A stretch of 52,302 bases of DNA from Chryseobacterium indologenes. GTDB lineage: Bacteria > Bacteroidota > Bacteroidia > Flavobacteriales > Weeksellaceae. The first letter of the stretch is position 1. The number at the start of each line of letters is the position of its first letter. The DNA lies in assembly GCA_001013295.1 (NCBI GenBank), contig LAZY01000063.1, positions 1 to 52,302 on the forward strand. Reading direction: 5' to 3'. The notes below the pieces were generated by a model that was not told the DNA's origin, made no database searches, and was given only the letters and a program-made list of their open reading frames with translations. Below are positions 1 to 8,349 of the stretch, in pieces. A program made the translations under genes and the position numbers.

Positions 1-39
1 ACTACTTTTGAAGAAGTTAACACACAGCAAATTAATTAA
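1..39 (+). CDS. 3' end of an unidentified plus-strand gene
   Basis: Reading frame 1 is open from the first base and ends in TAA, giving the tail TTFEEVNTQQIN. A strong plus-strand terminator follows at 52-75, which supports a plus-strand gene entering the window here. Twelve residues are too few to identify a family. An 18-bp AT-rich palindrome (27-44) overlaps the stop codon. Confidence 0.4.
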   Translation, partial: TTFEEVNTQQIN

Positions 40-51
40 TTTGCAACTATT

Positions 52-75
52 AGGAAAGCGAAAGCTTTCCTTTTT
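52..75 (+). terminator. intrinsic terminator with GAAA tetraloop
   Basis: AGGAAAGC and GCTTTCCT pair around a GAAA loop and are followed by a T run. It serves the gene entering from the left edge. Confidence 0.8.
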
Positions 76-78
76 GCA

Positions 79-107
79 TAAAAAAGGCTATCTCTTTTGA
101 GACAGCC
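79..107 (-). terminator. terminator of the TPR protein-ribH unit
   Basis: On the minus strand GGCTGTCTC pairs with GAGATAGCC (one mismatch) around AAAA, followed by TTTTTTAT. It lies about 30 bases past the ribH stop. Confidence 0.75.
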
Positions 108-135
108 TCTGTATGGTAGTAAGATTGGTCAAAAA

Positions 136-654
136 TTAAGAGTGACCAAACCCGATGTTTCCTTTTTTATCAGATAATTTCTTTTTGAAATCAATCATCC
201 TTAAAGCGGTTACTGCTGCTTCTACCCCTTTGTTTCCAAGGTCCCCACCGCTTCTTGCAATAGACTGTTCCTGGGTATCATCTGTCAGTACACAGAAGAT
301 GGTAGGAGTATCCGTCATGATATTACAATCCTTGATGCCTTGTGCTACTGCAGAACATACGTAGTCGAAGTGAGGTGTTTCTCCACGGATTACGCATCCG
401 ATAGAGATCACAGCATCATATTTTCTTTCTTTGCAAAGCTGCATGCTTGCATAACTCAACTCAAAAGCTCCGGGAACAGGGAAAAGTTTGATGTTTTCAG
501 GTTTTACCCCTTCTTTTTCAAGAATTTCCAAAGCTGCATCACGAAGATTGTACGTTACAAAATCATTCCACTCAGAAAAAACAATGCCGATAGAAAAATC
601 TTCGGCATTAGTTATATGAAGTGGCTTGTAATCGGAAAGATTAACTGTTGCCAT
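136..654 (-). CDS. ribH: 6,7-dimethyl-8-ribityllumazine synthase
   Basis: Condenses 5-amino-6-ribitylamino-uracil with 3,4-dihydroxy-2-butanone 4-phosphate, the next-to-last step of riboflavin synthesis, in the cytoplasm. The 172 residues match the usual length. Family motifs are clear: FSEWN at 26-30, PGAFEL at 61-66, and GCVIRGETPHFDYV at 86-99, which carries the catalytic His95. The gene starts three bases after the stop of the TPR protein gene, so both are probably read from the promoter at 1387-1417. The rest of the rib pathway is not in the window. Confidence 0.97.
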   Translation of the reverse strand: MATVNLSDYKPLHITNAEDFSIGIVFSEWNDFVTYNLRDAALEILEKEGVKPENIKLFPVPGAFELSYASMQLCKERKYDAVISIGCVIRGETPHFDYVCSAVAQGIKDCNIMTDTPTIFCVLTDDTQEQSIARSGGDLGNKGVEAAVTALRMIDFKKKLSDKKGNIGFGHS

Positions 655-657
655 TTT

Positions 658-1365
658 TTAGTAATATTTAGTCATTTCAATATAAGAATCAGACATTCCG
701 TTGTCGTAGTCCTGATATTTCTCGTCAATTGCTGAGAAGTATTTTTTAGCTTCTGCATTTTTCTTTAAACCTAAAGCTACCAAACCTGCTTTTCTTGTGA
801 AAAAGTAAGAAGTGTATGGGTCATCGGATGCAGTTGCTGCCTGGTCTAATAATGTCAGCGCCTCTTCATTTTTGTTAAGACCTGATTTGGCATCAGCCAT
901 AGCTCCCAGTTTCATTGCCATTAAGGTTTTATTTTTAGAAGAGAATTTGTCTAGCAAATCATAAGCCTCCTGGAATTTTCCTTCTTTGAATTTCAATAAA
1001 CCGGCATTGTAAGAAGAAAGCTTACCGATTTCAGTAGAAGAATATTCATTAGCGGTACCAATAAAACCTGGATTAGCCGCAGATTTTCCACCTAATGCAT
1101 CTTTATCTTTACCTTCTGCAAGGTTTTTCTGAGCAGCAAGGAAACTTTTCACAGCTTCAGTGTTCTTAGGAGCAATTACAAATTGCTTGTAAGCAAAGAA
1201 TCCTAAAACCCCTAAAATCAAAGCTCCAAATACAATTCCTAGTGGTTTTGAATATTTTTCAACAAATCTTTCAGTGTTTAAAGCCTCTCTGTCAAGGTCT
1301 TTAAAGAACTCAACCGTTTCTTTACCTTCTTGCTCATTCTGAGCAGTCTTTCCCAATTTTGCCAT
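658..1365 (-). CDS. membrane-anchored tetratricopeptide repeat protein (YfgM-like)
   Basis: A 235-residue protein with a charged cytoplasmic N-terminus, one membrane segment at about 45-66 (ending FFAYKQFV) and an extracytoplasmic helical part with TPR-like units (for example KFKEGKFQEAYDLLDKF and LNKNEEALTLLDQA). This layout, an N-terminal anchor plus TPRs, is that of YfgM-type proteins, which in proteobacteria work with periplasmic chaperones near the translocon. The link to that role is by architecture only. It is the first gene of a two-gene unit with ribH and has a well-formed promoter directly upstream. Confidence 0.85.
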   Translation of the reverse strand: MAKLGKTAQNEQEGKETVEFFKDLDREALNTERFVEKYSKPLGIVFGALILGVLGFFAYKQFVIAPKNTEAVKSFLAAQKNLAEGKDKDALGGKSAANPGFIGTANEYSSTEIGKLSSYNAGLLKFKEGKFQEAYDLLDKFSSKNKTLMAMKLGAMADAKSGLNKNEEALTLLDQAATASDDPYTSYFFTRKAGLVALGLKKNAEAKKYFSAIDEKYQDYDNGMSDSYIEMTKYY

Positions 1366-1386
1366 AAGTTTTTAAAAATTGAAATG

Positions 1387-1417
1387 CAAATTTAATTGTT
1401 TCTGAGAGATTTACAAA
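1387..1417 (-). promoter_or_regulatory. Bacteroidota promoter for the TPR protein-ribH unit
   Basis: On the minus strand TTTG (1417-1414) and TAAATTTG (1394-1387) are separated by 19 bases, fitting the -33/-7 consensus of this phylum. The start codon at 1365 leaves a leader of roughly 15-20 bases. Confidence 0.75.
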
Positions 1418-1488
1418 ATACTTTGTGAGTATTATTGATAAAAGTGAATAAATAGAGTGAATTGTTAATGGCAAATCCATTAAAAAGG

Positions 1489-1571
1489 CTTCGGCTCCGC
1501 TCGGTATGACACTTCTGATATTAACTTTTTAAAGTTTTCATTAGCCATTGTCATGCCGGGTGGAGCCGAAG
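1489..1571. repeat. REP-like 23-bp hairpin with nested inner hairpin
   Basis: The arms CTTCGGCTCCGCTCGG... (1489-1511) and the matching right arm (1549-1571, starting TGTCATGCCGGG) pair over 23 positions. The only three non-Watson-Crick positions are all G.U pairs when read on the plus strand. The 37-base spacer holds a second small hairpin, AACTTT/AAAGTT. The GC-rich arms stand out from the AT-rich surroundings, and ends of the TGTCATGCCG type resemble dispersed intergenic repeats of flavobacteria. It lies just past the apt stop and may also end or stabilise that transcript. Confidence 0.7.
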
Positions 1572-1587
1572 TATATGATATATTATT

Positions 1588-2124
1588 TTAGTATTCTAAA
1601 ATATGATAGACCTCTGCGTTGAACTTTTTCAGTTTTTCATCCCCATTCAGTCCCTTCAGTCCAATCAGGAAACTGAATTGAGAAACCGTAGCGCCTTGTT
1701 TTTCTACGAGTTTGGCAGCAGCTTCGGTTGTTCCTCCGGTCGCCAGCAGATCATCATGAATTAGAATTCTTTGTCCTGCTTTTATTTGTCCTTCACGGGT
1801 TTCAATAATAGCACTTCCGTATTCCAGATCGTAGCTTTCCGAAATGATAGGCGGAGGAAGTTTTCCTGCTTTTCTGATCAGGATGAAAGGAACTTCCAAA
1901 GCAACGGCAATGGCAATTCCGAACAGGTACCCGCGGCTTTCTATTCCGCAGACTGCATCTACTTTACCTTTACTGAAGGCAACAAGATCTGCAATCACTT
2001 CTTCATAAAGTTTCGGATTCAGAAAAATGGGTGAAATATCTTTAAACTGTATTCCGGGAATAGGAAAATCAGGGATATTTTCAATGGTACTTTCTAATTT
2101 TTTGATTAGGTATGCTGAAGCCAT
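1588..2124 (-). CDS. apt: adenine phosphoribosyltransferase
   Basis: Salvages adenine to AMP using PRPP, in the cytoplasm. The 178-residue protein has the PRPP-binding motif RILIHDDLLATGGTT at 119-133, the family sequence DFPIPGIQFKDISP near the N-terminus (19-32) and GIESRGYLFG at 60-69. Length and motifs are standard. The start codon directly abuts the stop of the upstream lipoprotein gene with no spacer, so the two are co-transcribed. The 3' side runs into the REP-like hairpin. Confidence 0.96.
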   Translation of the reverse strand: MASAYLIKKLESTIENIPDFPIPGIQFKDISPIFLNPKLYEEVIADLVAFSKGKVDAVCGIESRGYLFGIAIAVALEVPFILIRKAGKLPPPIISESYDLEYGSAIIETREGQIKAGQRILIHDDLLATGGTTEAAAKLVEKQGATVSQFSFLIGLKGLNGDEKLKKFNAEVYHILEY

Positions 2125-3330
2125 TTATGGATTGATTTTATAGCTGGAAATTTTCCAGTCTCCGTTTACATTTTTAAGTCCGAAAGTTACTTTCAGAGAA
2201 GTTGTCTTACCAGCCTTATCTGTAACATCATACGTTGCGTTTACGCTAGCACCATTGGCATTAGCCGCGCTTGTCGTGATGTTTTTTACACTTACATTTT
2301 TGATGGCTCCAAAACCTGAGTTAGGATTAGAGAAAGACTCATAGCTTCCCCAGCTTGGGTTGTTGGCCGTTTCGTAAGCTGCTTTTAAATTTTGAGAACT
2401 TACATTGTTCAAAAACTTGCTTACCGTATTTTTAGGGTCTGCCGTTGGCTGTTTCGGAGCAGCTGGTGCTGCAGGAGTTGCTGCCGCCGGATCTGTAGTT
2501 GTTGCCGGAGGAGTTGCTGTATGATTGTTTGGATCTACTACAGCACTTGGCTGTTGGGCCACAGCAGTAGTATCTGTTTTAGGTACTACAGGAACTTTCA
2601 AGGCTGAAGCATTTACATCAAGCCCGACTTTTGACATTTTAAAGGTCTTAGCCGTTGTTTTTACAGAAACCGTAATATCGATTTTATTATCTACAACTTT
2701 TGCAGCTGGAATGGATGAGAATTTTAAGTTGAATCCTTTAAAATTGTTATCCTGCATCAGGTTTTTAGCTGTAGAAAGTCTTACCCCGTTGCTGAAAACT
2801 TCTAATGTAGCTTCCAGACCAGCTCCTGTAAAAGATACCGGTTTTCCTGCTGCATCTACAAGTCTTGGAACGATCTGAATAGCTGTAGGAGCTCCCGTAC
2901 CATCATTACCGGTAGGGGTTGTTATAATGCTCAATGATCCGGCTTTCACATCATTCGGGTCACTTTCCTTCACTTTATCATCTCCAAAAATATTCATTGG
3001 TCCTAATGACGGCGGATCGGTACTTGCCCATTCTATTCCGTTTTTCTGTGCGACTTCATCAGCCAGGGTCATAATCTCAGGAACTTTTTTCCCGTTGATC
3101 AGTTGTCCTAAAGCTTTAAGCTCATTCACATCCCCGTCTGCCTCTACACCAAATGTTTTAAGGATATAAAGAGCTTCATTAAACTTGATCTGCTTAATGG
3201 TAGGTAAGCTGGAAGTCATATCATTGATACTTGACTGCAGCGTTTTAGTATTCGTAGCATCTACATGATCTTTTTTGCATGCTGTAAAAAGCAACAAACT
3301 GAAAACAAGTAGAAAAGAAAACTTTTTCAT
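2125..3330 (-). CDS. lipoprotein with Pro/Ala/Thr linker and NTF2-like C-terminal domain
   Basis: A 401-residue protein with a lipoprotein signal peptide ending in FTAC (Cys18). After an unassigned middle part comes a low-complexity linker rich in Pro, Ala and Thr at about 255-300. The C-terminal 95 residues (SKFLNNVSSQN... to DWKISSYKINP) have the pattern of small NTF2-like/DUF4878 lipoprotein domains, which end in a DWKI strand. The role is unknown; anchoring in the outer or inner membrane is inferred from the lipobox. It has a promoter box at 3348-3355 and runs straight into apt. Confidence 0.8.
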   Translation of the reverse strand: MKKFSFLLVFSLLLFTACKKDHVDATNTKTLQSSINDMTSSLPTIKQIKFNEALYILKTFGVEADGDVNELKALGQLINGKKVPEIMTLADEVAQKNGIEWASTDPPSLGPMNIFGDDKVKESDPNDVKAGSLSIITTPTGNDGTGAPTAIQIVPRLVDAAGKPVSFTGAGLEATLEVFSNGVRLSTAKNLMQDNNFKGFNLKFSSIPAAKVVDNKIDITVSVKTTAKTFKMSKVGLDVNASALKVPVVPKTDTTAVAQQPSAVVDPNNHTATPPATTTDPAAATPAAPAAPKQPTADPKNTVSKFLNNVSSQNLKAAYETANNPSWGSYESFSNPNSGFGAIKNVSVKNITTSAANANGASVNATYDVTDKAGKTTSLKVTFGLKNVNGDWKISSYKINP

Positions 3331-3347
3331 TTTTATTTGGTTTGTTG

Positions 3348-3355
3348 CAAATTTA
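3348..3355 (-). promoter_or_regulatory. -7 box (TAAATTTG) for the lipoprotein-apt unit
   Basis: TAAATTTG on the minus strand, 17 bases before the ATG at 3330. A small AT-only inverted repeat, TTAATAAA-ACC-TTTATTAA (3353-3371), overlaps its upstream edge. I see no clear TTTG -33 element. Confidence 0.6.
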
Positions 3356-3380
3356 ATAAAACCTTTATTAATAGTGGATT

Positions 3381-4397
3381 TTATTTTTTGATTTGTTTTT
3401 CCTTCAGGTCATCCTTAAAAAAGCTGCTGAAAATAGTCTGCATATTCGGGAATGAAGGATCTTTCCAGAACGAGGTCTGATAGTTGCTGTAATCCCTGTC
3501 GAATTTTACTTTTTCAATGTCTTTCTCATCACTGAAGCTTAATTCTGTAGGGTAAAAATTATTGTATCCAATGATCTGATTGTAATCCGGTTCACTTTTA
3601 TGTTTAAGTTTTACAAACATCACCTCGTTGAATTCTAAGAAATTCTTTAAGTTTTTTTCAGAATTTTTTTCGAAAGACATATTGAGTATGGTTTTAATAT
3701 CGTAAAGTCTGAATCCGAATAGGGAAAGTTCCTTTTCCTGCAGAACTGCATCAGTCACTTCAATCTGATCTTTCTGGTCTCCTTTCAGTTCTTTGATGAC
3801 ATTTCTTTTTGTTTTATATTCTTCAGGATTGCCTACATATTTGAGACTGGGAAGTTTTAATGAGCTGCTGGTGTCCCATGAGGATACTTTCTTTTTTTCA
3901 TTTTGGGCATCTGCCAGGTAGAAAATTCTATATTGCTGAATATTGGTACTCTTCAGTTTTTTGGTTTTGTTATCAAAAACATAGGTGATAATGCCGTCCG
4001 TATAGCTATTCAGTCTATTGTTCATGGTGACGTAGGCATTAAAATTTCCGCTTACAATAATATATTTGGCAGGTTTGGAATTTTTGATAACCACCGTTTC
4101 GATTTCTTTAACCTTATCATTGATCTTGATGACCCCTTTATCCAGATCAGCATAAGAAAGATTTGCTACCGGAAAATTATTATAAATGATCTGAAATTTT
4201 TCTTGGGATTGAGGCAATGACTGTTTCTCAATTTTCCCATCAATATCGGAAAAGGCAAGGATACTTCCATCTTTACCAAATACTGAAACTTTAGGAAGCG
4301 GTTTATTGGTTGTTTCAGAGACAAAAGTAAGGGTCTGGGCATTTGTGAAAACGGAAATCAGACTGAATATGATGTAAAACAGATAAATTCTTTTCAT
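3381..4397 (-). CDS. exported protein of unknown function with an N-terminal CarboxypepD-regulatory-like segment
   Basis: A 338-residue protein with a cleavable signal peptide (cleavage after TNA at about 20). The first 100 mature residues (LTFVSETTNKPLPKVSVFGK, then FSDIDGKIE) read like the beta-sandwich carboxypeptidase-regulatory-like domain common at the start of Bacteroidota surface proteins. The rest (100-338) is lysine-rich and not recognised; I see no TonB plug, protease motif or sorting tail. It stands alone: the next minus-strand gene starts 50 bases downstream with its own promoter, and upstream is a 390-base gap. Confidence 0.75.
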   Translation of the reverse strand: MKRIYLFYIIFSLISVFTNAQTLTFVSETTNKPLPKVSVFGKDGSILAFSDIDGKIEKQSLPQSQEKFQIIYNNFPVANLSYADLDKGVIKINDKVKEIETVVIKNSKPAKYIIVSGNFNAYVTMNNRLNSYTDGIITYVFDNKTKKLKSTNIQQYRIFYLADAQNEKKKVSSWDTSSSLKLPSLKYVGNPEEYKTKRNVIKELKGDQKDQIEVTDAVLQEKELSLFGFRLYDIKTILNMSFEKNSEKNLKNFLEFNEVMFVKLKHKSEPDYNQIIGYNNFYPTELSFSDEKDIEKVKFDRDYSNYQTSFWKDPSFPNMQTIFSSFFKDDLKEKQIKK

Positions 4398-4787
4398 AGC
4401 AGTATTTTGTTTTTGGGTTAAAGATTTAAAACAGACTTTATTGTAAAGACGGGAAAAACTAAAAACAGTTGCCTGAAAAATTAAGTTTCACCTCATGGTA
4501 CAAAAAGACTGGTCATTTCACAATCAGTCTTTTGTAATTTTATTTTGTTACAGGTCTTTATAATGGATACTCCGATCAAACCCAGTTTTTGTAAGAAAGA
4601 TAGCTGTGAAAGCTATTTCAGTCCAGGAAAGATTAAAACATTCTTTTTCATTTTTTTGAAGAATCAATGCAGATATAGATGTTTTTCTGTTTTGGGTATT
4701 TACTTGGAAAAATATTGTACTTTTAACCTTCCCTAAGAGGCTCTCAAGAAGAGTTTAAGCCTTCAGCTTCTTAATTTTTAGATTTTC
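4398..4787. other. divergent intergenic gap without a convincing gene
   Basis: This 390-base gap separates the minus-strand exported protein from the plus-strand glycosyltransferases. No TAnnTTTG box matches exactly on either strand; the nearest is the AT-rich block around 4710-4730. A 63-codon frame (4545-4736) starts at TTG and has no recognisable content. Confidence 0.5.
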
Positions 4788-5672
4788 ATGAACAGTTTAA
4801 AAAAGAGATACCATTACTACCGTTTTTTTTTCAACACACGAAAGTTGAGAAAAAACTTTCCGTTTTATAAGGTGGCAACACTTGCAGAAACGATAGATGA
4901 GATTAGAATTCATAAAAAAAATATCAGTAGGTTCGGGGACGGAGAATTTCGTCTGGTATTGGATGCTTCAGGTATTGGGTTTCAAAATGGAAGTCTTGAG
5001 ATGACGGACAGGCTTCGGGAAGTTTTGACCTCGAATTTGCCTAATCATCTTGTGGCTATTCCCGAAACGTTCTCTTTGAAGAATAATCTGAACTGGAGGG
5101 TTAAATTCTGGTGGCTGAACTTCATCAATACCATCGGAGTTCAGATTTCGCAGCATTTAAATCCAAAGAAAAAATATTCCAATGCTTTTATTACCCGTTT
5201 TTATTTAGATTATGAAACTAAAAAGCATATTCCGAATATTCTTGAGAAAATAAAAAAGGTTTGGGAAAATAAAGATGTTTTGATCGTAGAGGGCGAATAT
5301 TCCCGTCTGGGAGTGGGAAATGATCTTTTTGATCAGGTGAAATCTTTACAGAGAATACTTTGCCCGGCGAAAGATGCTTTTTCTATGTATCACGAAATTC
5401 TTGCTGAAGTCAGAATTCATGGAAGAAATAAACTGGTACTTCTGGCATTAGGACCCACAGCTACGGTAATGGCTTTTGATCTTGCTAAAGAAAATATCTG
5501 GACGTTGGATATTGGACACATCGATCTTGAGTATATGTGGTATTTACAAAGTGCTCAGGAAAAAATACCGGTTGCGGGCAGATTGGTGAATGAAGCAACG
5601 AAAGAGCAAAATGTGGTAATACCGGAAGGCGAAAGAACGAAATACGAAAGATCGATCATCAAAAAAATGTGA
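4788..5672 (+). CDS. GT-D fold glycosyltransferase (SP_1767/DUF1792-like)
   Basis: A 294-residue protein with the hallmark SRFGDGEFRLVL at about 47-58. The DGE at 51-53 occupies the place of the metal-binding acidic motif of GT-D glycosyltransferases, which transfer a sugar (glucose in the founding streptococcal enzyme) in glycan assembly. Later family-like segments are LIVEGEYSRLGVGNDLF, LLALGPTATVMAFDLA and DIGHIDLEYMW. No signal peptide or membrane segment, so it should act in the cytoplasm. A second glycosyltransferase follows 52 bases downstream; the pair probably adds sugars to a surface glycan or lipopolysaccharide. Donor and acceptor cannot be read from the sequence. Confidence 0.85.
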   Translation: MNSLKKRYHYYRFFFNTRKLRKNFPFYKVATLAETIDEIRIHKKNISRFGDGEFRLVLDASGIGFQNGSLEMTDRLREVLTSNLPNHLVAIPETFSLKNNLNWRVKFWWLNFINTIGVQISQHLNPKKKYSNAFITRFYLDYETKKHIPNILEKIKKVWENKDVLIVEGEYSRLGVGNDLFDQVKSLQRILCPAKDAFSMYHEILAEVRIHGRNKLVLLALGPTATVMAFDLAKENIWTLDIGHIDLEYMWYLQSAQEKIPVAGRLVNEATKEQNVVIPEGERTKYERSIIKKM

Positions 5673-5724
5673 GGGTGACCTTTCATTCAATTCTAAAATA
5701 TTATTTTTGTTTCAAACAGACACT

Positions 5725-6801
5725 ATGATTAAGAAAAGATTTGATCAGGTCAATCGTCTCATCAAAGACACCCTCGCTTTTGAGAAAATTAAACAAAACA
5801 AGCCTGAAGATACTGCGAAGGCAGTAGTAGTGAGTATCAAGCACCACACCGTTTATCATCGTTTTTTTTATCTGCTTCTTAAGTTTTACAAACTTTCCGG
5901 ATACAATGTGTATTACCAGATGGATTTTGCTACGTTCAGAAACATCCGTAATAAAGAGAAGTACCTTAGCATGATTGTAAGAGAAGATAATTTTCTAATC
6001 GTTAATAAAAAATATAAGCCTGAAAATTATATTGAAATAAAAGATGAAATGTTCAGCCCTGATTATTTTTCCGCTTACTTTGAAAAAGGGAATAATACTG
6101 ATGGTGTGTTTCATGTTCCTATGAGTTTTCATCCTTTAATGTATCATTACGGTTTTTGGAACCGGAAGGTTGATGTCAGCAAAAAAAGAGTTAACGGTAT
6201 ATTCTGTTATGGTAATTTTGATTCGCAGGCTTATCTTGAGATCAAAAGAACTGAATTTTCTGTAGTACCCAGAACCGAACTTCTTAGCTATTTTAAAGAA
6301 AAACAGGATTTTCTGGCACTTCCCGGCAAATCTGATATGTTGAAAGGGATAGAAGAGGGGAGCTTAGACAGAAAATATGCGTTTGCGATTAAAGAACATT
6401 TTGAACTTCCTATGGAGGAAGTGAGGGAAACCTTATCTCATTTTAATTTTTATTTCTGCTGCCCTGGAGTGGTGATGCCTTTGTGCCATAACGTAATTGA
6501 AGCGATGTCTGTAGGAACGATTCCGATCATTCAGAAAGAGTATGCAGAAGTAATGTATCCTAACCTTACCGATAATGAGAATGCTGTCATTTTTAATGAT
6601 CTGGAACATCTGGATTCTATTTTAAAAGACATTTTTGAAACACCTCAATCTGAGGTCAGCCGGATGCGGGAAAATGCATTGAAATATTTTCAGGATTATC
6701 TTAGTCCGGAAAGTATGATTGAACATCTTAATGAAAGTATCAGAAATAAAGAATTGGTTTATTTGCAAGCTGAGCACCGTAGTGTTAAGTTTGTGCGGTA
6801 G
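5725..6801 (+). CDS. glycosyltransferase, GT-B fold, exostosin-like C-terminal half
   Basis: A 358-residue cytoplasmic protein from the ATG at 5725; an in-frame TTG 18 bases earlier is less likely. The C-terminal half holds the nucleotide-sugar site typical of GT-B enzymes: FYFCCPGVVMPLCHNVIEAM followed by SVGTIPIIQKEY, resembling exostosin-type (GT47) transferases. The N-terminal half is not assignable. It follows the GT-D gene closely and ends before a strong terminator, so the two form one unit. No transport or polymerase gene for a polysaccharide cluster is nearby. Confidence 0.8.
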   Translation: MIKKRFDQVNRLIKDTLAFEKIKQNKPEDTAKAVVVSIKHHTVYHRFFYLLLKFYKLSGYNVYYQMDFATFRNIRNKEKYLSMIVREDNFLIVNKKYKPENYIEIKDEMFSPDYFSAYFEKGNNTDGVFHVPMSFHPLMYHYGFWNRKVDVSKKRVNGIFCYGNFDSQAYLEIKRTEFSVVPRTELLSYFKEKQDFLALPGKSDMLKGIEEGSLDRKYAFAIKEHFELPMEEVRETLSHFNFYFCCPGVVMPLCHNVIEAMSVGTIPIIQKEYAEVMYPNLTDNENAVIFNDLEHLDSILKDIFETPQSEVSRMRENALKYFQDYLSPESMIEHLNESIRNKELVYLQAEHRSVKFVR

Positions 6802-6840
6802 CCTTTTATTTCCTGTTTTGAATTTAATACATTTAGATGG

Positions 6841-6877
6841 AAAAAACTCCAGGGTAAAATATTCTCCGGAGTTTTTT
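6841..6877 (+). terminator. terminator of the glycosyltransferase pair
   Basis: AAAAAACTCC (6841-6850) pairs with GGAGTTTTTT (6868-6877) across a 17-base loop, 40 bases after the gene's stop. Confidence 0.75.
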
Positions 6878-6953
6878 GTAGTCATATTCATACTGACGAC
6901 ACTAATAACAGGTATGTAATTCATGTCTTTGAATTTGTTTTGAAATATTACCA

Positions 6954-6989
6954 TAAAAAAAGACCGATCATATTGACCGGTCTTTTTTG
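6954..6989. terminator. bidirectional terminator between convergent units
   Basis: AGACCGATC (6961-6969) and GACCGGTCT (6975-6983) pair with one mismatch around ATATT, with A and T runs on the two flanks, so it works on both strands. It closes the act operon on the minus side, 21 bases past the actF stop. Confidence 0.85.
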
Positions 6990-7009
6990 TTTATTTCTGT
7001 TACAAGTCC

Positions 7010-8341
7010 TTAGAAAGGATACTCATAAATTTCAGATTCGTGTAAGTAAGGGTTTCCTGTAGGAATCAACTTCAGTTTAGATAGAGCTGAAAGTACAGTA
7101 AACATAAATAATCCGATTACGAATAGTAAAGCTCCCAGGATCAGGATAAATACTTCCGGAGTGTTCCAGTATGGCCCTACCGTTCCTGGCATTACCATGT
7201 TGAAATAATCCAGGATGTGTCCTAAGATCACTACTACTGCCATCGTTGTAACAACTTTGTAGTTTCTCTTAATGCTGCTACTTACTAGTACCAATAATGG
7301 TAATAAGAAGTTGATGATCAACATTGGTAAGAAAGTAGGAGAGTAGTGTTGGAATCTACCGAAGAAGTAGTTAACCTCTTCCGGAACGTTCGCATACCAA
7401 TAAAGCATGAACTGAGCGAACCATGTATACGTCCAAAGCATACTTGTAGCGAAAAGGAATACTCCTAAATCGTGTAAGTGGTTGTCATTGAACTGTGGTA
7501 AGAAACCATTTTTCTTAAGATAAACACTTAATAAGATGATTACAGCAATACCACTTGACAGGCAGCTAACCATTGAATACCAGATATACATTGTAGAATA
7601 CCAGTGAGGGTCAATAGACATCAACCAGTCCCAAGCCCAAGCAGCAGAAGCAAATCCGAAGAATGCGATATATCCTACTGCCCATCTGTAAAGCATTTGA
7701 TATTCAACTTTAGATTTAGTATCATCTACTTTTTTAGACTGAGCTTTAAGTTTCCATGCAAAGAAAGAAGCACCTACTACATAAATGATCGTTCTGATAG
7801 CATAGAATGGTATGTTTAAGAATCTTTTCTTTTCGAATAGAATTACGTCGAAGTGAGCCGATTCAGGGTTTGTTAATTCCGGATCCATCCAGTGGAATAA
7901 ATGGCCATTGTGAGTGATGTTTAAAATCATCAGAATAACCAGAATTGCACCTCCGTAAGGAATATAAGAAGCAATAGCTTCCATTACTCTTGTAATAATA
8001 ATTGGCCAACCAGCGTGGGCAGCGTGCTGAATACAGTAAAAAAACAATACAGCACAACTCACTCCAAAGAAAAAGACAGCTACAAAGTGTAACGATGCCA
8101 AAGGCTGATTGTGAACCTGAAGTTCAGCGTGCTCTAAGTGAGCAGCGTGGTCTTGTGGTCCAACCATTTCACTTGAGTGTGTAGGAGCAGTATGACCTGA
8201 AGCATGAACAGCTTCCATCATTTGTTCTATCTTCTCAGTAGAAAGTCCTTTATTCATAAAGAAACCAATACCGAACAGAACTAAACCTACAACAAGAAGT
8301 ATTAGAGAAGTTGATTTTAATTTTGGTGAAAAACTATACAT
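7010..8341 (-). CDS. actF: alternative complex III subunit ActF (NrfD-like quinol:cytochrome c oxidoreductase)
   Basis: A 443-residue polytopic membrane protein, last gene of the act operon. Alternative complex III oxidises menaquinol and passes electrons to cytochrome c or directly to an oxidase, replacing the bc1 complex. After a first membrane segment (about 12-30) there is a His-rich periplasmic loop (residues about 45-75, with HASGHTAP and DHAAHLEHAEL), then about nine further hydrophobic helices in the NrfD/PsrC style. The second NrfD-like subunit of the complex is ActC. A gap of eight bases separates it from actE. Confidence 0.93.
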   Translation of the reverse strand: MYSFSPKLKSTSLILLVVGLVLFGIGFFMNKGLSTEKIEQMMEAVHASGHTAPTHSSEMVGPQDHAAHLEHAELQVHNQPLASLHFVAVFFFGVSCAVLFFYCIQHAAHAGWPIIITRVMEAIASYIPYGGAILVILMILNITHNGHLFHWMDPELTNPESAHFDVILFEKKRFLNIPFYAIRTIIYVVGASFFAWKLKAQSKKVDDTKSKVEYQMLYRWAVGYIAFFGFASAAWAWDWLMSIDPHWYSTMYIWYSMVSCLSSGIAVIILLSVYLKKNGFLPQFNDNHLHDLGVFLFATSMLWTYTWFAQFMLYWYANVPEEVNYFFGRFQHYSPTFLPMLIINFLLPLLVLVSSSIKRNYKVVTTMAVVVILGHILDYFNMVMPGTVGPYWNTPEVFILILGALLFVIGLFMFTVLSALSKLKLIPTGNPYLHESEIYEYPF

Positions 8342-8349
8342 TTCTTTTC

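Noticed and set aside
27..44. 18-bp palindrome near the left edge
   Set aside because: Made only of AT-rich bases with GC ends and overlapping a stop codon; no further evidence for a site.
4545..4736. 63-codon plus-strand frame in the gap before the glycosyltransferases
   Set aside because: Starts at TTG, has no family resemblance or promoter box, and its composition looks like random AT-rich sequence.
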